Shown here: positions 33,935-45,589 of the stretch, piece after piece | Layout: each line of letters begins with the position of its first letter | Numbering within the stretch: position 1 is the stretch's first letter | Origin: Zygnema cylindricum | Lineage: Eukaryota; Streptophyta; Zygnematophyceae; Zygnematales; Zygnemataceae | Direction of reading: 5' to 3' | NCBI GenBank assembly: GCA_037447655.1 | Contig: JBBHKE010002503.1 | Span: 303,102 to 367,101 of the forward strand | DNA: 64,000 nucleotides | Translations under genes and position numbers: made by a program | The notes under the pieces: generated by a model | The model's database searches: none | Told to the model about the DNA's origin: nothing | The model's input: the letters and a program-made list of their open reading frames with translations, nothing else

Positions 33935-34003
33935 TTGGCTCGAGGATCAAACTTTAGGAGCACCGAATCAATGTTATTAACACTAATAGCGATTCACGGT
34001 GTA
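33935..34003 (-). repeat. Inverted repeat flanking the RNase H region, left copy
   Basis: Its reverse complement begins ACACCGTGAATCGCTATTAG and continues in step with 44,257-44,335 (ATTCGGTGCTCC versus ATTCGGCGCCCC; TGATCCTCGAGCC versus TGGACCCTCGAACC). Related ends occur at 47,629, 56,566 and 63,534. Confidence 0.7.
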
Positions 34004-36000
34004 CTCTAAAACACACCAGATGGAGCAAAAACTATGTCCACACACTTTAACAGTGCATGTCCACACCTTGAGAAACGTCGCGTCTAAACATAATTCAAAA
34101 CATCAAATGAACTACTTAAATTTTGTTAAGAAACAAACGAATGTCTGGCCTTACTTGTTGTTGCGTGAAGAAACTTTTATGTTACACAGAGGATAAACTG
34201 GGGCGCTACAAGACCCCGTCCATCGCTATTGAGTTTGTGAAATATTCACATACACTTTCTTTGAATTAACCACACTAACAGATGATTTTCAACATGGATT
34301 AATACAAGCCAGAAAACAAGATAGTGTTATTATCTTAGCTTTTGTTTTTGGGTTAAAAAAGCAATCCCTCAATTTGGAGGGACTAATCTATGAGTGCAGG
34401 ACACAAGATAAGCAGAAAATCTATTTACGATGCTATATTCTCATAGGCACTTAACTTTTCTAGTCCGAATAACGTAACGAAGATATTTCTGTTCTAATGG
34501 AGAAGTGCCCCAATGGGGAAATTCCACAGTACCGCAGTGAATCGCTTTTAGGGTTGAGAAATAATTAGTATGAGGGCTGTCGTGGTTTTGACAATTAAAG
34601 TCCCAATCCAACTGGCATGGACAATTGTGAACCGGCAAAAGAACTAGCGTTTAAGAAAAAACAATTAACATCAATGCAGCTATTTTCTGTTCAGAGGGCA
34701 ACAAAATCCAGGACGGGAAGTGCCATTACGGCTAATAGATCGCAATAATCAAACCAAAAAGGTGAACAACAGCGGAAGCAAAAAGTCCCTTAAAATGAAA
34801 GACATTAGGATACTTTTAGAGGGAGAATGCGAAAGAAAAAATGACAAAACAGAAAAGTGCTTACAGAATGCAGGAAGGTTTGCATTATGTAAAAATCCTG
34901 TGGTTTGCCACAAAAAAAAAAAGAAAAAAGAGGAAGACGAAGCAGCACACAGCACTTAGAACATATCTCCAAAAACCCTAAAATGGCAAAATTTCAAAAT
35001 TAGGATGACAAGGAATTTAAAAAAAAAAAAAAAGCCCCAAAACCTTCTAGGTGTTCATTTTCACAACAACCTGTGGAGAAAGTACAAAATCTCTTATTAT
35101 TTTTTACTCCATAAAAAAAAGGGGAAAAAGAAAACTACAAAAAACCAAAAAAAAACATAGTTAGGATGTTGGAACTGAAACTGTAAACTGAGTACTGAAA
35201 ATTTCCAAACAAAAAAAGAAACGTCACAAATAATACAAAAAAAAATCGAGGAAAACCCCACAAAGACGGCAGAAATGACAGTGAAATTTACCGAGGAAGA
35301 GTCAATTTCACAAAAATAAAAAAATCACACCTGCCCCCCTAAAAAAACGGATCACTAAAAAAAAAAAAGTTAATATCACTGACACAGAAAACCAATATTG
35401 TGACAAATGTCACGACTTGAATAGCCACATAAACTCTATTTTTCCAAAAGTTATTTGTGGTACAAATGTAACTAGAGGAACGAAACTCCGGACTGCTCTG
35501 TTTCCCAAAATTCTAAGGTGAGACGAATATGCTCGTACCGGATCTCTCGATAAGTCCAAAACGGAAGATTTTGTTTTGAACAAAACGAGATGATGACGAT
35601 CATCGACACTATTATTTGTTGTTTTGGAAGACATTCTACAAGATGGTTGAGAAGAATACGACGGTAACGCTCTTTGACCACCAATTCTTACCTGTCGAGA
35701 GAGGACAAACGGAAAAAAATCAAAAAGAAAACCTTCTCAAAAAGAAACGAAAAGTAAACGAGGAGGTAAAAAACGGAAAAGATACAACGAAGGTAGAATG
35801 TAAGCACAGAAGCATAAAAGGCCCTGATAGAAACATATGCAAAGAATGATAAAATGAGAAAAGTAAACCGATGGGTAAACTTCACGATGGAAAAATTCAG
35901 CAAAAAAAAACTCAATTATCAATTTTTGGATCCAAATCAAAGATCAAAAGAGAAAACTTAACTTTTAAAGATCAACTGAAATCTACAAAATTATTCACAT
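34004..36000. other. A-rich sequence without recognisable gene
   Basis: Many A runs and short frames. None has recognisable domains or convincing exon structure. It lies downstream of the RNase H gene and could include its 3' end. Confidence 0.35.
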
Positions 36001-36248
36001 TACATGACCATTGGGAGAAGGTGAAGGAAAAGGAGAGGGAGAGAGAAAGGGAGGAAGAGAGATGAGAGAGAACGAGAGAGGAAAGGAAAGTGAGATATAA
36101 GGCAAGGGAGGTGGGAGTGGCTAAAGGGATACAGAGGGTGAGTGAAGAGGGTATAGAGAGAGGAGATAGCTGGAAGTAAGAGGGAAAGAAAGAGAGTTGG
36201 GGAAAGAAAGGTACAAGGGAAAGGAAGTGGGAGAGGACAAAGGGAGAC

Positions 36249-36311
<63 letters not shown>
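36001..36311 (+). repeat. GA-rich tract with (GA)n
   Basis: Purine-rich on the plus strand, ending in an uninterrupted (GA) run at about 36,252-36,310. Confidence 0.9.
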
Positions 36312-36312
<1 letters not shown>

Positions 36313-36541
36313 CACCTCAGGAAACCGCCCATAATTACTACCACACCAAACGTTCCTTCTTCCCTCCCTCCCACAAAATGGTTTAGAACCCGTGAAATGT
36401 TGAAAACTTTGGAAACTTTGGATGTTTTGAAAATTTTGACTGGTTTTCATTCGAGTTTGAAAGGACAAACTTTGAAAATATTGAAACGGTGTTTCAAGTG
36501 TTTTACAAACAGACAGAACGGATATCATTTTCAAGTTTAGA

Positions 36542-36837
36542 CTATTGCATTTCTCCACAGGAGAAAAAGACGAAAATGATGATGAAGAAGAAGTAAAAGA
36601 AGAAGAAGGACGGAGGAGAGAGAGAAGTACAAGCTTCCGGAAGCTCCGTCCTCTGTTTCTGAGTCGTAATTAGAGTGGTAGTTTCTTTGCTAGAAAATAA
36701 AGTTCCTCTCCCTCCTTCCCCTATTGTCTTAAGCCTCGGCCTTTTTCTTTGAGGAGTGTTTATTTCAATATGTGACCCAAAAGAGGGACCGACAAGTTGC
36801 GGCAAATCGGAAGCTTCCACCAAGGTTACCTGGTTGG
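36542..36837 (-). CDS. Possible terminal exon of the RNase H gene
   Basis: On the minus strand a pyrimidine-rich CTCTCT run leads to a CCCCAG acceptor at 36,838. The following frame is open to a TAG at 36,542 and begins ANQVTLVEASDLPQLVGPSF, with a basic QRKRPRLK segment later. The phase fits the phase-1 donor of the exon at 37,968. The tail becomes Phe-rich and unlikely, so the true coding end may be earlier. No family match is recognised; this is a guess from position and phase. Confidence 0.25.
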
Positions 36838-36849
36838 CTGGGGCCATGA

Positions 36850-37470
<621 letters not shown>

Positions 37471-37967
37471 CGGAAATTCAACAAAAGCGATTTCACTGAT
37501 ATGAATTCTTTCTCCTGCTGAAAAAAAAAAATATGATATCATATATTTTCCTTAATTTCCACACGAGACATTTTCCGAAATGCAAAAAAATGACTGAAAA
37601 CAGAAATAGGAATAGAAAGTAACAACTGAAAAAGAAAGTTCCTATCAATGATAGTTTCCCAGTCCATTAATGATTCATGGTTATTAATGATGTACAGCTT
37701 TGTTTGTTTTGTCATTCTGTTAAGAAAAAAAGGAGAAAAAAAAGAGAAAGAAAGAGAAAAAATAGAGAGAGGAAAGAGAAAAGGAAAAAAGAGAAGAAAA
37801 GAGAAGAAAAGAGAAAGAAATGATTTAAAGAAGATTGAAAGAGGAAAGAGAACTAGAAAAGAGAGAGAGAGAGAGAAAAAAAAAGCAAGAAAAAATGAAA
37901 AAAAAGAAGAAAATAAAAGAGAAAAAAAAAACAAAAAAAGGACAAAAACACGGGCAAAAATTCCGAC

Positions 37968-38022
37968 CTGAAAGAAAAACTGCCTGATTGGCCAACATGT
38001 CCGCCGCCGAGTTTAGAGACTG
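37968..38022 (-). CDS. RNase H gene exon 6
   Basis: Eighteen codons plus one base after a GAGAG acceptor: QSLNSAADMLANQAVFLS, containing the last catalytic Asp. A donor TTTCAG/GTCGGA is plausible; otherwise the frame would run into Phe-rich intron-like sequence. Confidence 0.8.
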
Positions 38023-38108
38023 CTCTCCCTCTCCCCCAAAAAAAACAAAAAACCAAACTCCAATCAACCCCACAAAAAACCAAAACCCAAAAAAAAATCC
38101 CAAAACCC

Positions 38109-38144
<36 letters not shown>

Positions 38145-38328
38145 ATGAGCCCACCCCCCCAGTTCCCTTCCCCACTCTTTCGACTTGCGCTATTGTGAAG
38201 TCCTCGAATCCCCCCGCAAGCGCCCTCGCCTCCTCGCACAGTCCCCGCCAGCCCCGCCGCGCGCACCCGCCCACACGCCCTGCACCTGCCCAAGCCCACG
38301 CCCAGCCCCGCACCCCAGGTATGTGCGT

Positions 38329-38394
<66 letters not shown>

Positions 38395-41300
38395 GTGCAT
38401 CGACAAGTCATTCGCGCCCACAGGCCCACTGCATGACAGGCTCACCGGCCCACAGGGGCCATATAGGTCTATACAAAAAAATAACGACAGCAATAGACCA
38501 CAGAAAAACCCGCAAAAAAAAGGAACAACAACACCAACTACGGCAACGACACGGAAAAAACATTAAACGCACAAAACACAGAAACAGTCGGAAGAAACGA
38601 AAATGTAAAAAATAAGCGGGGCTTTTAAAACCCTAAAATAGTTAGAAAGACAAAAACAGTCTAATACCACCATGACGTCAGCACTAGCAAGGCACAGCCG
38701 TCAGCAATAGCCACAAGCATGTTTCGTAAAAGGAGGGACATCTAAAACATGGTTTTTAACTTTTTTCTTTCCTTTACTTTTTCCTTTATTTTTTACTACT
38801 TTGTTTTTGTTTTAGAAAGAGAGAGAAAGGAAAAGAACGGTGGTGAGAGAGGGAAACAAAGGAAAAGAAAGGTAGGGAGAGGGAAAGAAAGGTAGAGTGA
38901 GGGAAAGAATGGTAGATAGAGGGAAAAGTAGGGAGAGGAAAGAAAGGTAGAGAATGGGAAACGTAGACAGAGAAAAAGAAAAGTAGAGAGGGGCAAAGAA
39001 AGGCAGAGGGTGTAAAAGAAAGATAGAGACAGAAAAAGAAAGGCAGGGAGACGGAACGATAGGTAGAGAGAGCAAAAGAAGGGAGAGAGAGAGAAAAACA
39101 AGGCCAACAGAAAAGTTTTGAACACTTTCCAAACCAATGTAGAGTCAGCGGAGCCTCCTGCAGTGGAGAGCGGGAGCACGATAGAGAGAGAAAGACCAAA
39201 GCAAGGCAGAGAGAGGACAAGAAAAGCAGAGAAAGGAAAAGAAAAAGAGAGAGCCCAAAACCCCATTAGAGAGGCTTGTCCTTTACCTGTTTACAGACCA
39301 GTGTAGAGTCTCCCTGGACCTGGAGTTTCTGAATCCCTCGGCTTTGGGCTGCTTTCAGACCCTCGATGAGACCCCGGTACTCCGCCACATTGCTGGTGGC
39401 CCGACCGGCCCCCACTTTTACGGCCAGAAACTGGGGGGGGGGGGAGGAGGGGGGAGAGGGAGGGGAGGGGGAGAGGGTAAAGGGAGGGTTTTTTAAGCTT
39501 TTGAAGACAGGTTTTTTTGAGGTTTTAGTGTTTTTTTCAGGGTTTTATAGAGGGAAGTTTAATGGGTCCGCCACGTGGCTAGGTACCGACCGGCCCCCGC
39601 ATGGCTAACTGGGGGGAGGGAGGAAGAGAAGAAAGGGAGAGAGAAAGGAAAATGTAAGGGTTTTTTAAGGGGAATTCGCGGAGTTTGAAAGGTTGGGAGT
39701 TGTTTCCGCCACGTTGCCGGTGGCTCAGCCGGGCCTCACTTGTACGGCCTACAGGGGAGGTGAGAGAGAGGAAGAGAGGCCTTTTTTAATGCTTGCGAGA
39801 GAGGGAGAAAGGCCTTTTTCATAGCGTTCAGGCATTTTTCTGGGGTTTTCCAGGGTTTGAAAGGGGGTTTTAACAGATATTTCAGGGTTTGGGAGTTTGA
39901 ACCGGCACAAAGCATGGGTTAATACCCACTTTGCTGGTGAAAATTTGGGGTGAGGAGGGGAGAGAGAGGGCGGAGAGACAGGATTTTTCTCAGCTTGTTA
40001 AGGCTTTTGTTTAAGGTTTTCCTAGAGTTCTTTCCAAGGTTTAGAGGGCTTTTTGCGGGGATTAACAAGGGTTTAAGAGCTCGGGAATTTATTAGGGGAG
40101 GGGAGGCGGGGTGGAGAAGAAAGAGCGGTAGGAGAGGGAGGAGTGAGAGGGGGGGGGGGAGGGGGAGGGGAAGGGAGAGGGAGGGGGAGGCAGAGGGAGA
40201 TACACACGATACCTTAATTAGCGTGTCACGTGATGATTTCTTTTACTGTGGTGTTTCCTAAGCCCACACATGGTATAGTGTATCAAGCCTCCAGTTAACC
40301 CCCCTTTTTTTCTCCTTCCTTTTTCTTTTCTTTTCTCCTTCCTTTTTCTTTCTTTCTTTTTGTTTTTGAGGCCATTGTTTGGTATGAACCGTCCTACTTT
40401 TGACTTCCACAGTATTATGGTTCAGTTTGGTTTATCCACACGACCTACTGTATGGACTTTGCTGGTTCGCTTAAGGGGAAAGGGGTAGAGACGTTAAGAA
40501 TATGGCCCCCGCACATATCCACACTAATTATGGTAGAGAAACGAAAAAAAATGGCGAAACCTCTGACATCCGAAACATATTCCCTTAAAGTGTGGTTTTT
40601 AGAAACATGGTGGGCAGGAATAGGGAGAGGGGGAGAGAGGAGAAAGAGGCAGCGGAGAAGCAAAGAAGAGGCCAGAGAAAGAGAGATAGGTACAGCAAAG
40701 AGACCAAAGAGACGAACGAGAGGAAAACGAGGAAGAAGAGATGTAGCGGAGAGGACAAAGAGAGTGAAAAAAAGGAGGAACGAACGAGAAACAGAGGGAC
40801 AGAAGGGGAAGAAAAAAAGGAGAGGGGGAGGGAGAAGTGCGGAGGAGAGAAAGGAAAAGGACTTACAGGAGAACCGTCAGGATGGCGTATGAGGGCCCCC
40901 CCTCCGGCACTTCCGGGATTGCCTTTGGAGGCTCCATCATACTCAAGCTTGAAAGTCCCACTCTGGGTAAACAAAGAAAAACAAATTAAAACCAAAAAGC
41001 AAAAAAAAAAAAAAAAAAAAAAAGAAAGGTATTTACAGTGATATTTCTTTTTTAACACCTTCGACGTATAACCGAAAAACAGACCTGCTGAAGCATTGAA
41101 AAACTTCAATTGGTGACAATATTTGAAGTACATCATAGAACGTTTCCTTTCTCGTCCCCCCTCATCTTTTTTCTTCCTCTTTTTCCAATTTCAAAATATC
41201 CCGCATAAAAATCACAAAAATTGAACTCTTTCGAAGTCGTTTTCACAAACAAAACCACAAAATGAAGGGCTTTTACAAATTTCCCTGAGGAGTTTGAAGA

Positions 41301-42899
41301 CACACTATTCAAGGTGTGGTTTATTTGCCTCTGTAATAGTGTGAAACAACAGGAACTGTATTTCAAAGTAATCCCTCGCTTTGCTACAGTGCTCCGAATA
41401 TTTTTTTCCTCGCTTCTTTTTCCGCTTTTCTCGTCTATGCAATGGTGTGGTCCACACCACTGAAGGATCCACCCTAAATTCGAACCCAGGGTAAATTTCG
41501 GTGACAAAGAATCGAAGTCGCATGAAATCCCCCTCCCCCTGCCCCCATCCCCCTCCCCCTCCCTCCCTCCCTTCCTCACCAGTAAGTCCTCTCCCACAGC
41601 CTCAGCCGCTCGTCTTTTTCCCGCACTTAAGCTGTTTGGACTCGGGGAGAAATTTGACTTCCAATCTGTTGACGGTGTAATTAGTGTGGATGGCGATGCA
41701 GTTTCAACAGAAGCAGGAGAAGAGCCGTCTGTCCGATTTCCAATAGGAGACTCCGCGGTCGTGGAGTACACGTACCCTTCTGCTTCCTGGAGAGTGTGGA
41801 AACTTTTGTACTCATTGCCCGGGAATCCCCGGACCTGCAAGTGTACAATAATTATGGTCACAATCATGGTGACATGGTGATGACACGGTGATGGGTGATG
41901 TTGGTAGTGGCAGTGATGTCTACACTAATCATGGTGTGAACATGGTGATGTTGATGGTTATAGTGGTGATGTGATGGTGATAATTTTTTTTGTTAAAAGA
42001 GTGATGTTGACCATGATGGTAATGTTGGTCGTGGCGATTATGTTAGAGTCAATTTTCCCAATAACTTCATAAACAAGGTAATGGCAATCATCCGCCTTAT
42101 TTTGAGTGTGAGGCTGTCTCTACCAGTGAAGCCTTGCTTTGTTTAACACAAAAAAAAATATCAATGAGTTCTGCAGTATCCCTTGTAGGACGAGATTCAA
42201 AAAGGCTATGTTTATTTAAAAAAAAAAAAAAGACCTGGACATTTTCTCTTTTTGGGACTCAAATGTCAATTGATGCTCAAAAATCAGTAAACTTGAGAAA
42301 ATGCAAGACAAGAATCAGAACCCATATTTCCATAGTGAAAATGACAACATAGAAATTCACCATTCACCAAAACTAGCATAGGTAATTTTGTACGGTAACC
42401 TAACACGATTCCTGTCAATTTACATTAATTACAGTGGTTCACACTTGAATACATGTAGGCCGCAAAAAATCAGCATCACCAGAGAATGAGGGGAGAAAGA
42501 GAGGGAACGAGAGGGCCAATTCAAAAGCGTTTTTGTGAGACTTTCTACCCTCCTCCAGTAAACATCACCTGCTTATGACAATCTACACAAAACCCTTAAA
42601 CAATCTATCATATCCTAGAACCCAAACGATTATAAAAATTGAAAATGGGTGTACATGCGGGAATTTTCCATATAGCAAACCCTGCTGTACGGGAGTTACA
42701 ATATATAGCGATTCCAATTGTTTTCCCACATTAGCCTTATGGTTTAGATGGAGAGAAAAAGTTTGAGTGTCACCTGCTTCTGACACTCGTCCCAGGACCG
42801 GTACACTCCCGGAGAGTACCCTCGCCTCACAGCGTAGAACTTAGGCATGCCGCCAAACTCCTGAAAAACTTCTTCTTCTATAAGGATCGTGACCTCCAT
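37968..42899 (-). CDS. RNase H gene with viroplasmin-like N-terminal domain, six or more exons
   Basis: This is a ribonuclease HI type protein, expected to cut the RNA strand of RNA-DNA hybrids. I assembled it from six minus-strand segments joined by GT-AG introns: 42,848-42,774; 41,834-41,580; 40,962-40,867; 39,430-39,287; 38,285-38,176; 38,022-37,968. The first two exons give the hybrid-binding viroplasmin-like domain (FYAVRRGYSPGVYRSWDECQ, then VRGFPGNEYKSFHTLQEAEG). After a Ser/Thr-rich linker come the four RNase H catalytic acids: D in LEYDGASKGNPG, E in NVAEYRGLIEGL, D in VQGDSTLVCKQ, D in SAADMLANQAV. Exon phases agree except for a 2-nt discrepancy in exon 5. ATG 42,848 begins the conserved domain; an in-frame ATG at 42,899 would add MEVTILIEEEVFQEFGG. 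RNase H domains also occur in retroelements, but this domain pair and the introns point to a cellular gene. Confidence 0.85.
38111..38144 (+). repeat. C homopolymer tract of about 34 bases
   Basis: Uninterrupted C run inside the intron between RNase H exons 5 and 6. Its exact length is unreliable in any assembly. Confidence 0.9.
38176..38285 (-). CDS. RNase H gene exon 5 (contains an apparent frameshift)
   Basis: After acceptor TTGGGCAG the exon begins VQGVWA, the expected continuation of exon 4. It later reads LCEEARALAGGFEDFTIAQV, but in a frame shifted by two bases. The exon is 110 nt and the disagreement lies in the very GC-rich stretch between. Either a real indel disables the gene, the assembly has an error there, or the exon start differs. 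Donor GAAAGA/GTGGGG. Confidence 0.7.
38327..38391 (+). repeat. (GT)n microsatellite
   Basis: GTGCGTGTGCGT followed by an uninterrupted (GT) run. It lies in the intron between RNase H exons 4 and 5, close to the exon 5 acceptor. Confidence 0.93.
38812..39250 (+). repeat. GA-rich degenerate tandem tract
   Basis: Units like GAGGGAAAGAAAGGTAGA repeated with variation across the intron after RNase H exon 4. A scrap resembling the exon 4 end (GACTCTACATTGGTTTGGAA on the minus strand) is embedded at about 39,118-39,162. Confidence 0.8.
39287..39430 (-). CDS. RNase H gene exon 4
   Basis: Forty-eight codons between CCCCAG and GTAAAG, phase 0 at both ends. Contains GAGRATSNVAEYRGLIEGLK (catalytic Glu) and KLQVQGDSTLVCKQ (catalytic Asp). 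Decayed copies of its 5' part and upstream intron occur at 39,570-40,080, and a copy of its 3' end at about 39,118-39,162. Confidence 0.92.
39568..40085 (-). repeat. Decayed tandem copies of RNase H exon 4 start plus intron
   Basis: At 39,570, 39,707 and more weakly 39,901, blocks like TCCGCCACGT..GGCT..CCGGCC..GG precede GA-rich sequence, then TTTTTTAAGGG and CAGGGTTT-type segments. This repeats the order seen from exon 4 (39,390) to 39,567. Units are about 140-190 bp. On the minus strand they lie in the intron upstream of exon 4 as potential pseudo-acceptor exons. Confidence 0.7.
40120..40860. other. Intron 3 sequence, purine-rich
   Basis: GA- and GGAG-rich tracts (40,120-40,200; 40,620-40,860) with no coding signal on either strand. 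It lies between RNase H exons 3 and 4. Confidence 0.6.
40867..40962 (-). CDS. RNase H gene exon 3
   Basis: Thirty-two codons between TTACCCAG and GTAAGT, phase 0 at both ends. Contains TFKLEYDGASKGNPGSAGGG, the first strand of the RNase H fold with catalytic Asp, and ends ALIRHPDGSP. Confidence 0.9.
40963..41579. other. Intron 2 of the RNase H gene
   Basis: Includes an A run at 41,000-41,022 and a CCCTCC-rich stretch at 41,530-41,575 next to the exon 2 donor. No other feature seen. Confidence 0.6.
41580..41834 (-). CDS. RNase H gene exon 2
   Basis: Eighty-five codons after acceptor ACTTGCAG. It begins VRGFPGNEYKSFHTLQEAEG, completing the hybrid-binding domain, then forms a Ser/Thr/Pro linker (ASVETASPSTLITPSTDW) ending GEDLL. 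Donor ACTG/GTGAGG, phase 0 at both ends. Confidence 0.85.
41835..42773. other. Intron 1 of the RNase H gene
   Basis: The part at 41,850-42,040 is a degenerate ATGGTGATG repeat. The rest shows no coding or repeat signal. Confidence 0.6.
42774..42848 (-). CDS. RNase H gene exon 1
   Basis: Twenty-five codons beginning MPKFYAVRRGYSPGVYRSWD, the first half of the viroplasmin-like (Cauli_VI) hybrid-binding domain. Donor AAGCAG/GTGACA, phase 0. An upstream in-frame ATG is at 42,899 after a GA-rich leader. Confidence 0.82.
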
Positions 42900-44256
42900 T
42901 GCCTCTCTCTCACTTTTTCTCTCCCCCTCTCTCCCTCTTTCTCTTTCTCTCTGTGTCCCTCCCTCCCCCCCCCCCTGGCTTCTCTCTCCTCCCATTGACC
43001 CCCCTTTCTTTTTCCCGCTAGCTCCCCTACTTTCTCCCCCTCCTCCCCCTCTCCCTCCCCTCTCCCTCTACAATTACCATGCGGGGTAGGACTAGAGAGG
43101 GGGAAAGAGGTACAGGTGCTGGTAGGAAAGTTTTTTAATTTTTTTTTTATTCTTATTTTTTTGGAACGAGAGAGGAAAAGCATTCGTAAAATAGATGGAG
43201 GCACGGGGGTAAACAGAAAAAAGAGGAAAAAAAAAAGAGTTTCGGTAAAAAAAAGTGATTAAAGGTTACAAAAGAAGGAACAAAAACATTTTGGCAAATT
43301 CAAATGAATTCTACGAATGTAGTTAAAGGGAACATCCTACAATTAGGTCTAGGGTTAAAGGCAGGGTCAAAATCAGGCTGGAGCTAGATTTAAGTATAAG
43401 ATTAGGGTTAAGATTGATTTAGAGAATCTGAAAAACAAAGGGAAAGGAGGAGACAGGTTGAAGAGAGAGAAGAGATACAACGGGCTCCTATGGTAACTGA
43501 ATATATTTTGTCTTTGAAAATCATTTCCACTTATGGAGACTGGAGGGAGAGAGAGGGATAGAGAGGAGAGATTCCCAGAGAGATAAAAGCCAGGGTCTAG
43601 AGAGGGGACGTCAAACTGGGCTGAAAGAGAGAGAAAGTGAGAGACGAAACGAAGCACAGAGAAAAATGGGGAAAAACGAGCCGCAGGAATTAGGGTGAAA
43701 GAGAGGGAAAGAGGAAAATACGTAAAAGAAAGAGAGGGAGGAGGAGGAGGATTGTCGAGACAGGGTTAGAATTACCTGAGATGCGTCGGGGCGTGACTGG
43801 AGAGGGTGAAGAGAGAAGAGGAGGAAGACGATGATTTCCCGCCTGTTTCAAATGGTAAATGCTAAATGCTCATTTCGCCTTTCAGAAAAACTGGCGTTCC
43901 ATGGTGCAGTTTTATAAGCAGTAGAAACAAATCTTTCAGCGAAGTTTACATCTCGTTCTCCCCCGATACAGGAAGGCGACTCCACAAAAAGAGACCTAGG
44001 TGACGTGGCGACTTTTTGAGCTTCAATCACACTATAAATGAAAATGTAAAAACTATAAATAATTCATTATAGTGCAAGCATGAGAACAGTAAAAATGAAT
44101 TGTACGAAAGTGTTTGAACCAAAGCGATGGCGCTGGATAATCCTGAGCAGTTTGAGCGTCCCCTGTTGAAACGACTGTCTGAACTTTTACCATCGAAACG
44201 ACATACTACGGCCGGTTACATGGATGTATCAGGATTGCAAATGGTTCAGACTAGTC
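42900..44256. other. Upstream region of the RNase H gene
   Basis: CT-rich then GA-rich stretches (42,900-43,080; 43,430-43,760). A promoter may lie here for the minus-strand gene, but no specific element can be supported. No other gene seen. Confidence 0.4.
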
Positions 44257-44480
44257 CACCGTGAATCGCTATTAGCGTTGATAATGCTAATTCGGCGCCC
44301 CCAAATTTGGACCCTCGAACCTAAAAATATAATTAATAACTCTAAACGTTTTTCTACCTTATTTAAGGTTCTCTTTAATTAGCGTTAATGACTCTAATTT
44401 AGGGCCATCTTAAATAGTGTGGTATACGGCAATTGTTGTTCCGTACAAAGTGTATTTTATTAAGTAATAAAGTACAAAAC
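44257..44480 (+). repeat. Inverted repeat flanking the RNase H region, right copy
   Basis: Begins CACCGTGAATCGCTATTAGC and runs in step with the reverse complement of 33,935-34,003. Weaker similarity to the left side continues outward to about 44,480 (TTAATTAGTG-type blocks). It is also similar to 47,629-47,800 in direct orientation. Confidence 0.7.
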
Positions 44481-44566
44481 AAGGATTAAGATAATCGCGT
44501 GCGCATGTGGAAGTGCACTCGAAAAAAGAGACAAAATTAGATCTTGTAAACCCGTTAGCATATGTT

Positions 44567-44870
44567 CAAACCATAGTTCAAAAGTAGGCGTTTTTATGGT
44601 AGGCCTTTGGTCGGCGCCTTTCTCGTAAGTTGTGTTATGGGATTTTCATGTGATCTTCTTAGATCGCTACTTTGATCAGCGACCGTCCGATCGTCCCAAT
44701 CTGGCGGTGTAAATAAAAAATTTTGGTCTGAATATTTTAACTGGTCTGAATGTTTTAATTGGTCCGAATAGGTCCAGATACAATATGGTTCTTAAGGTCA
44801 TATTGTATGTTTTGCATACAATAGGCATATTGTATGGGCCTACATTCACCTACTTTTGAACTATGGTTCA
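44567..44870. mobile_element. MITE-like element of about 300 bp
   Basis: Terminal inverted repeats share AACCATAGTTCAAAAGTAGG (44,569-44,588), whose exact reverse complement lies at 44,849-44,868. The interior is AT-rich with a nested ATACAATATG/CATATTGTAT palindrome and no coding capacity. A target duplication is not evident. Confidence 0.65.
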
Positions 44871-45589
44871 AACTTCGACCATGTGGTCAACCGTGTGAAC
44901 AAAAAACATGTTTACATGTGAAAAGGTGGAAAAGAACTTATCTGCCCTTAACTCCGATGCTAACAGAGGAGATGTTGTATCTAATTTGAGGCCGTCTCAT
45001 TTTATTTAAGGCCCTTTCAAACAATTGGAGAAAAAAGTGACTCTATATTAGGATTGCGTTTTTTTAACGTAAAATTTCACACTAATATGAGGCCAACTTA
45101 AAAAAAGAACTACACAATAGAGTAAAACTTGACGTTAATATGGGGCGAATGTTCACAAACGCCCACAAATTAGAGAAATAGCATAAAAAATAAAGTAAAA
45201 TTACAACATTTAGCGTTGGTATTATAACATACTTACGAATACAATTCAGTTAACAGTTAAACGTCAAATGCACACAGCACACAAATGCGGACAGCACACA
45301 GAAGTAGATTTTTTCTCGACGAATCACAACCAATCCTTTTTTTTTCCTCCGCGGAATAACAGGTTAACGATGCTATTATCCAAATCTCGTCGTTTTCTTG
45401 ACAAGAAGTGAATGTTGTGCCTCCTCTTTCATTTTCAAGGTTTTTATTACGTGTTTCTCATCAATTTTTTGTTATTTATGGATCTATTTAAATACCGAGT
45501 TACGTGGAAGAAATGCAAGAACGTGGATGTTGTCATGGTTGGAACCTTTTTCCACAAGCACCTCAAATGACAAAAAGATCCTGTAAGGG

